23,228 nt of DNA from Chloromonas sp. AAM2 (taxonomy: Eukaryota > Chlorophyta > Chlorophyceae > Chlamydomonadales > Chlamydomonadaceae). Positions within the stretch are counted from its first letter, which is position 1, and every line of letters starts with the position of its first letter. Below, in pieces: positions 20,080 to 23,228 of this stretch. The stretch covers positions 1 to 23,228 of the forward strand of contig QAXH01005275.1 in assembly GCA_004335635.1 (NCBI GenBank), given 5' to 3'. The notes below the pieces were generated by a model. It did not search any database. It was not told where the DNA came from and was given only the letters and a program-made list of their open reading frames with translations. The position numbers were made by a program, and so were the translations under genes.

Positions 20080-21587
20080 ATGGGTAAGGCACTGCGCTCG
20101 GCCCAAACTAGCAGGGGTTGTTTATGTTGGCGGCAGGTCACAGCGAGAACATGGGTGGCGTAGATGGCGCTACAACGATTATTGCCGGCAGCTAAACTGC
20201 ATCACTGCTGCTCAAGTGTGGCGACAGCAAGCTATGTTCACCCAGGTGGCTTGATCTGTTAAAACCTGCAGGTATCTCTCGTGACTCGCTGCACAAGCGG
20301 CGGGCTACCGGTGGCAGGAAGAAGACATGGCGCAAGAAGAAGAAGTGCGTACAGCCAAGCGATGAGTTGGTAGCAGTGCCCGTCTGTGACAGTACATGCA
20401 CCATGCGTACAGGGAGCCCGGCAGCAGCTTTCATGCGTACAGGGAGCCGACCATGCATGCGAACGTATTGTGTGTCTTGCAGGTACGAGATGGGTCGCCA
20501 GCCTGCCTTCACCAAGCTTTCAACCAATGTCGCTGTGAGGCGGGTTCGCGTGCGCGGTGGTAACTACAAGTTCCGTGCGCTGCGCCTGGACCATGGCACC
20601 TACTCCTGGGGATCAGAGGTGAGGCACTGGCTCGGTTGTTCCAGTCCCGATGTCAGGCTTGCATGGGGTGACGGCACGGCCTCGCAAACCCTGCAGAACA
20701 GGGGTCACGACTGTCTCTTACACTGATTTACGTGCACATGACATGCAGGCCATCTCACGCAAGGTCCGCATCATGGACGTGGTGTACAACGCCTCCAACA
20801 ACGAGTTGGTGCGTACCCAGTCGTTGGTGAAGAACGCCATCGTCCAGGTTGATGCTGCCCCCTTCAAGGCCTGGTACCAGACTCACTACGGTGTGGAGCT
20901 GGGTGGCAAGGGCAAGGACGAGGCTGTCAAGGTGGACGAGAAGAAGGTGAGCGCAGGGTTTTCCTGGGGGCAGGGGGGCAAGGCAATGGGGGGGGCAAAG
21001 GCAGGGTACAGCAGCTGCAGTCTGCATGGCAACGGCCATCCATGCATGGAAGCCATTGCTATGCCTCTAAATCCTTATCTCATGCGAGTGGCATCACAAT
21101 GCGGGCTTCAACTGCTTTGTGTTGTCGCAGTCATCTGGGCACGTCAAGCGCAAGTTGAAGCAGCGCCTTCAGACACGCAAGCTGGATGTGCATCTCGCGG
21201 AGCAGTTTGGCACAGGTCGTCTCTTGGCGTGCATTGCATCTCGTCCAGGCCAGAGTGGACGCTGCGATGGCTACCTGCTTGAGGGTGAGCAGGAAGCACA
21301 TTTACCGGCAGACTGTCACACCTCATGGGGTTGTGGGGGAGGTCACACAGTGTGCCAGCTTAGCAGGAAATGACAGAAGGCCCTTATCAAGAAAGCTCAT
21401 GGTCAGCATACTAGCACAAGGTAGGGACTTGGGAGTTGCTGCAAGTCCGGTAAAGATAGTTACTGTGTGCTGCTGGTCACTGCTTGTCAGATCTATCAAT
21501 CAAATGTTCATGTGATTGCCTGCAGGCAAGGAGCTGGAGTTTTACATGAAGAGGCTGCTGAAGAAGAAGTCTGGTGGCAAGCTATAA
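20080..21587 (+). CDS. RPS8: Cytosolic 40S ribosomal protein S8 (eS8)
   Basis: eS8 is a eukaryote- and archaea-specific protein of the small subunit body. Six exons join in phase: 20080-20083, 20272-20344, 20483-20618, 20749-20946, 21131-21284 and 21526-21587 (TAA), giving 208 residues, close to the family length. The N-terminus [19 protein letters not shown] and the following [18 protein letters not shown] are diagnostic. [16 protein letters not shown] and [20 protein letters not shown] follow, then the insertion-like region around [16 protein letters not shown], and [11 protein letters not shown]. The C-terminus ends [17 protein letters not shown]. The first coding exon is only four bases (ATGG), with a GTAAGG donor directly after it. 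TGTAA lies 57 nt past the stop. It is transcribed divergently from the plastid L10 gene. Confidence 0.97.
20402..20448. repeat. Direct repeat in RPS8 intron 2
   Basis: The 17-bp word CATGCGTACAGGGAGCC is present identically at 20402-20418 and 20432-20448, with a period of 30 bp. It lies between the exons ending at 20344 and starting at 20483 and has no visible role. Confidence 0.85.
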
Positions 21588-21643
21588 AGCAGCGTCAGTA
21601 TCGTCTAGCTGTGTTTGCATGCCTGGTTCTAATTAGCAGATGG

Positions 21644-21648
21644 TGTAA
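21644..21648 (+). promoter_or_regulatory. TGTAA polyadenylation signal, RPS8
   Basis: TGTAA lies 57 nt after the RPS8 stop codon and is the first copy on this strand. A short 3' UTR is common for highly expressed ribosomal protein genes. Confidence 0.6.
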
Positions 21649-22287
21649 CAACCACTTTCACCATTTCTTCCAAGGCAGGCAGGGCTGTTGGATGCGCTGA
21701 CGCACTACACACGTTCATCAAATCTAATCAAACGGGCTGGCAGGCTCTGCAAGGGTAGCACCAAAACATGTGATGCATTGCGTGGGCTGTTGCCTTCAAC
21801 AGAGTCTCAGCCAGCACAGACCAAGCCAGCACACACAAAAGAAATTGCAACTATTTTGAAACGGCATTTCAGCATGAAAATAGGGACTCCGGTGATGTAG
21901 AAGTGGTACAGCTAGCGGAGGCTGACAAGTGTGTGACCAACCGCAGACCCCAAAAAGCATCAACATCTAGCTTCTGCAGCTAGCATGCACTCAAGCAAAG
22001 TTAACTCAACCAAAGTCTCGGCTAATCCAGCCTCGCAGCAGCTACAGCATTGAGCAGTTCCATTAGCTAGCAGCGATGGGACGTGCTGTTGCCAAGTTCT
22101 GAAGCCCTGTCTGCGTACACCAGTCAACATGCACAGAAGACCGATAGTACACCAGGCCTCACGTTTGCCAACAACTAAGAGATGGATGTCCTGCTGCGGA
22201 AGAAAAGAATGCAAGGCCCACACCTCAGGTCCACCTTTTGCTTCTCGGCAATCGGAGGTGACATGAAGGCTGTCTCTCTGGAAATTA

Positions 22288-22305
22288 CAGAGAGAGAGAG
22301 AGAGA
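22288..22305. repeat. (AG)n microsatellite
   Basis: An uninterrupted run of about nine AG dinucleotides follows TTAC. It is plain simple-sequence DNA. Confidence 0.9.
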
Positions 22306-22430
22306 TGCTTACAAATACAGTCACCGACGTCGTAATAGGCAAGGCAACCGACCCAAACCTAAACTAGTATTCCGAGGCCAGAAACAAAAAGACAGGGACA
22401 CAGACTGAAGGCCGTGTAAACAATGACAAA

Positions 22431-22519
22431 CAGACAGGGACAGGGCAGACAACACAGCAAATGCAGGCCTCAGCAGCAAAACCAGGTCCCTACCTTTCCT
22501 GGAGCGCCCAACCCCCCAT
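22431..22519. repeat. Possible second copy of a dispersed CA-rich repeat
   Basis: It shares ordered words with 2431-2504: CAGGGACAG, then an ACACAGCA-like word, then CAGCA(A)CAAAACCAG or CAGCAGCAAAACCAG, then T[CT]CT[CG]GAGCRCCCA, and finally a C-rich run. Spacing differs by a few bases. The order of shared words suggests a diverged dispersed element rather than chance, but no terminal structures or coding capacity are visible. Confidence 0.4.
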
Positions 22520-22574
22520 TGTGACCCCCCCTTGTTCCTGCTTAGTGGCCGGCTTGCTCTCAGGCTGCTGCCAC

Positions 22575-22778
22575 CCTAGGAACTGTCAGGCACCTGCCCG
22601 GTCGCCAACTCACCAGACTTGGTTGCTCATCCTTTGTTTCTAGCTTAGACCGTCTGACCCCTGCCTGTCAGCAATCCTAGCAACTGCCAGGCCCTGACAC
22701 GGTTGCCAGCTCGGGCCCAGACTTTGTTTCCCGTGTTTTGTTTCAAGCTGCGCCTTGTCAACCCTAATGCCTGACAGC
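22575..22778. repeat. Diverged 101-bp tandem duplication
   Basis: Two head-to-tail units start at 22575 (CCTAGGAACTGTCAGGC) and 22676 (CCTAGCAACTGCCAGGC). They continue in register through the CGGT[CT]GCCA[AG]CTC words, TTTGTTTC near the middle and CCTGTCAGC or CCTGACAGC at the end. Unit identity is moderate, so the duplication is not recent. Confidence 0.7.
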
Positions 22779-23228
22779 CTTGGGCAGTACGCCTTTGCTT
22801 GTCCACAATGCTTTGACCTGTGTGTTCTTTGCGCTTTGAAGTTGCCTTCTGTTGCTCAGGGTTTATTAAGACGGTATCCAGCCTCGTCTCTTGCATGGCT
22901 TGCTAGCGTTCGCGCTCAGTGCATGTGAGGCCCCCTGATGCAATCAACGTATATTTTATATGTATATATACACACAAAAGAACTCACGAGCAAACAGCAA
23001 ATGGCTCTACGAGCTCAGCTAATGGGCACGCTTGCTTTGTTTATCATCTGCTGACACATATGGAAAGAGAAAATGCATAGATCGTGACATTGGTCAAGTG
23101 CTGGTACACGAATATAAATACACACACGGTTTGGCAGAAGCTCAGCAAGGCTGTTCAACATCGGAATGTTGTGGAGTGTTAGGGACTGTAGGTTACTCTG
23201 ATCGGCCATTGGTTGGCCCGTGGCCAAC

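Larger units (their letters stand above)
21588..23228. other. Intergenic stretch downstream of RPS8
   Basis: After the RPS8 3' UTR I see no supportable gene up to the right edge. The stretch contains an (AG)n microsatellite at about 22288-22305, a CA-rich segment at 22431-22519 resembling one at 2431-2504, a diverged 101-bp tandem duplication (22575-22778) and an AT-rich TATATA tract near 22951-22975. Open frames crossing these repeats are short and unspliced. Confidence 0.6.

Noticed and set aside
22182..22367. 61-residue frame crossing the AG microsatellite
   Set aside because: The EITEREREM segment is simply the translation of the AG run; there is no supporting gene structure.
1..23228. 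CRISPR array, bacterial operon or intact transposon
   Set aside because: No regularly spaced identical repeats with unique spacers, no Shine-Dalgarno-spaced gene strings, and no transposase or reverse transcriptase reading frame were seen; the genes are spliced and eukaryotic.

Overview
The window looks like nuclear DNA from a green alga, most probably Chlorophyceae. Four things point there. Every protein-coding gene is split by many short GT-AG introns, mostly with GTGAGT-like donors and TGCAG-like acceptors. The pentamer TGTAA, the usual green-algal polyadenylation signal, follows several stop codons. One gene encodes a nuclear-encoded plastid ribosomal protein with a transit peptide. Two genes encode cytosolic 40S ribosomal proteins (uS13 and eS8) of eukaryotic type. 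Species cannot be decided from the sequence alone. All exon models were built by hand from open frames, splice consensus, phase agreement and, where available, family alignment from memory.

Layout. (1) 62-2006 (+): the 3' part of an unrecognised multi-exon gene cut by the left edge. (2) 2843-2928 (+): a tRNA-Arg(CCG) gene with a 13-nt intron. (3) 4067-8627 (-): a six-exon gene for a protein of about 901 residues with four tandem Cys4 (CxxC...CxxC) zinc modules followed by a 679-residue low-complexity tail rich in R-x-[D/E]-S motifs. This is the most novel item. (4) 9047-12732 (+): a nine-exon coiled-coil protein of about 417 residues, head-to-head with gene 3 across about 420 bp. (5) 14538-15864 (+): cytosolic ribosomal protein S18 (uS13), three exons. 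(6) 17115-19881 (-): plastid ribosomal protein L10 (uL10c), seven exons. (7) 20080-21587 (+): cytosolic ribosomal protein S8 (eS8), six exons, divergent from uL10c across only 198 bp. (8) 21588-23228: intergenic, with diverged tandem and dispersed repeats.

How the genes relate. Three ribosomal-protein genes lie within about 7 kb. Two of them, one serving the plastid ribosome and one the cytosolic ribosome, share a short divergent promoter region, which would allow coordinated output. The zinc-module gene and the coiled-coil gene also share an upstream region. The remaining space holds introns, 3' ends with TGTAA signals, and small repeats, including a telomere-like tract inside a uL10c intron. 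No CRISPR array, rRNA or intact transposon was seen.
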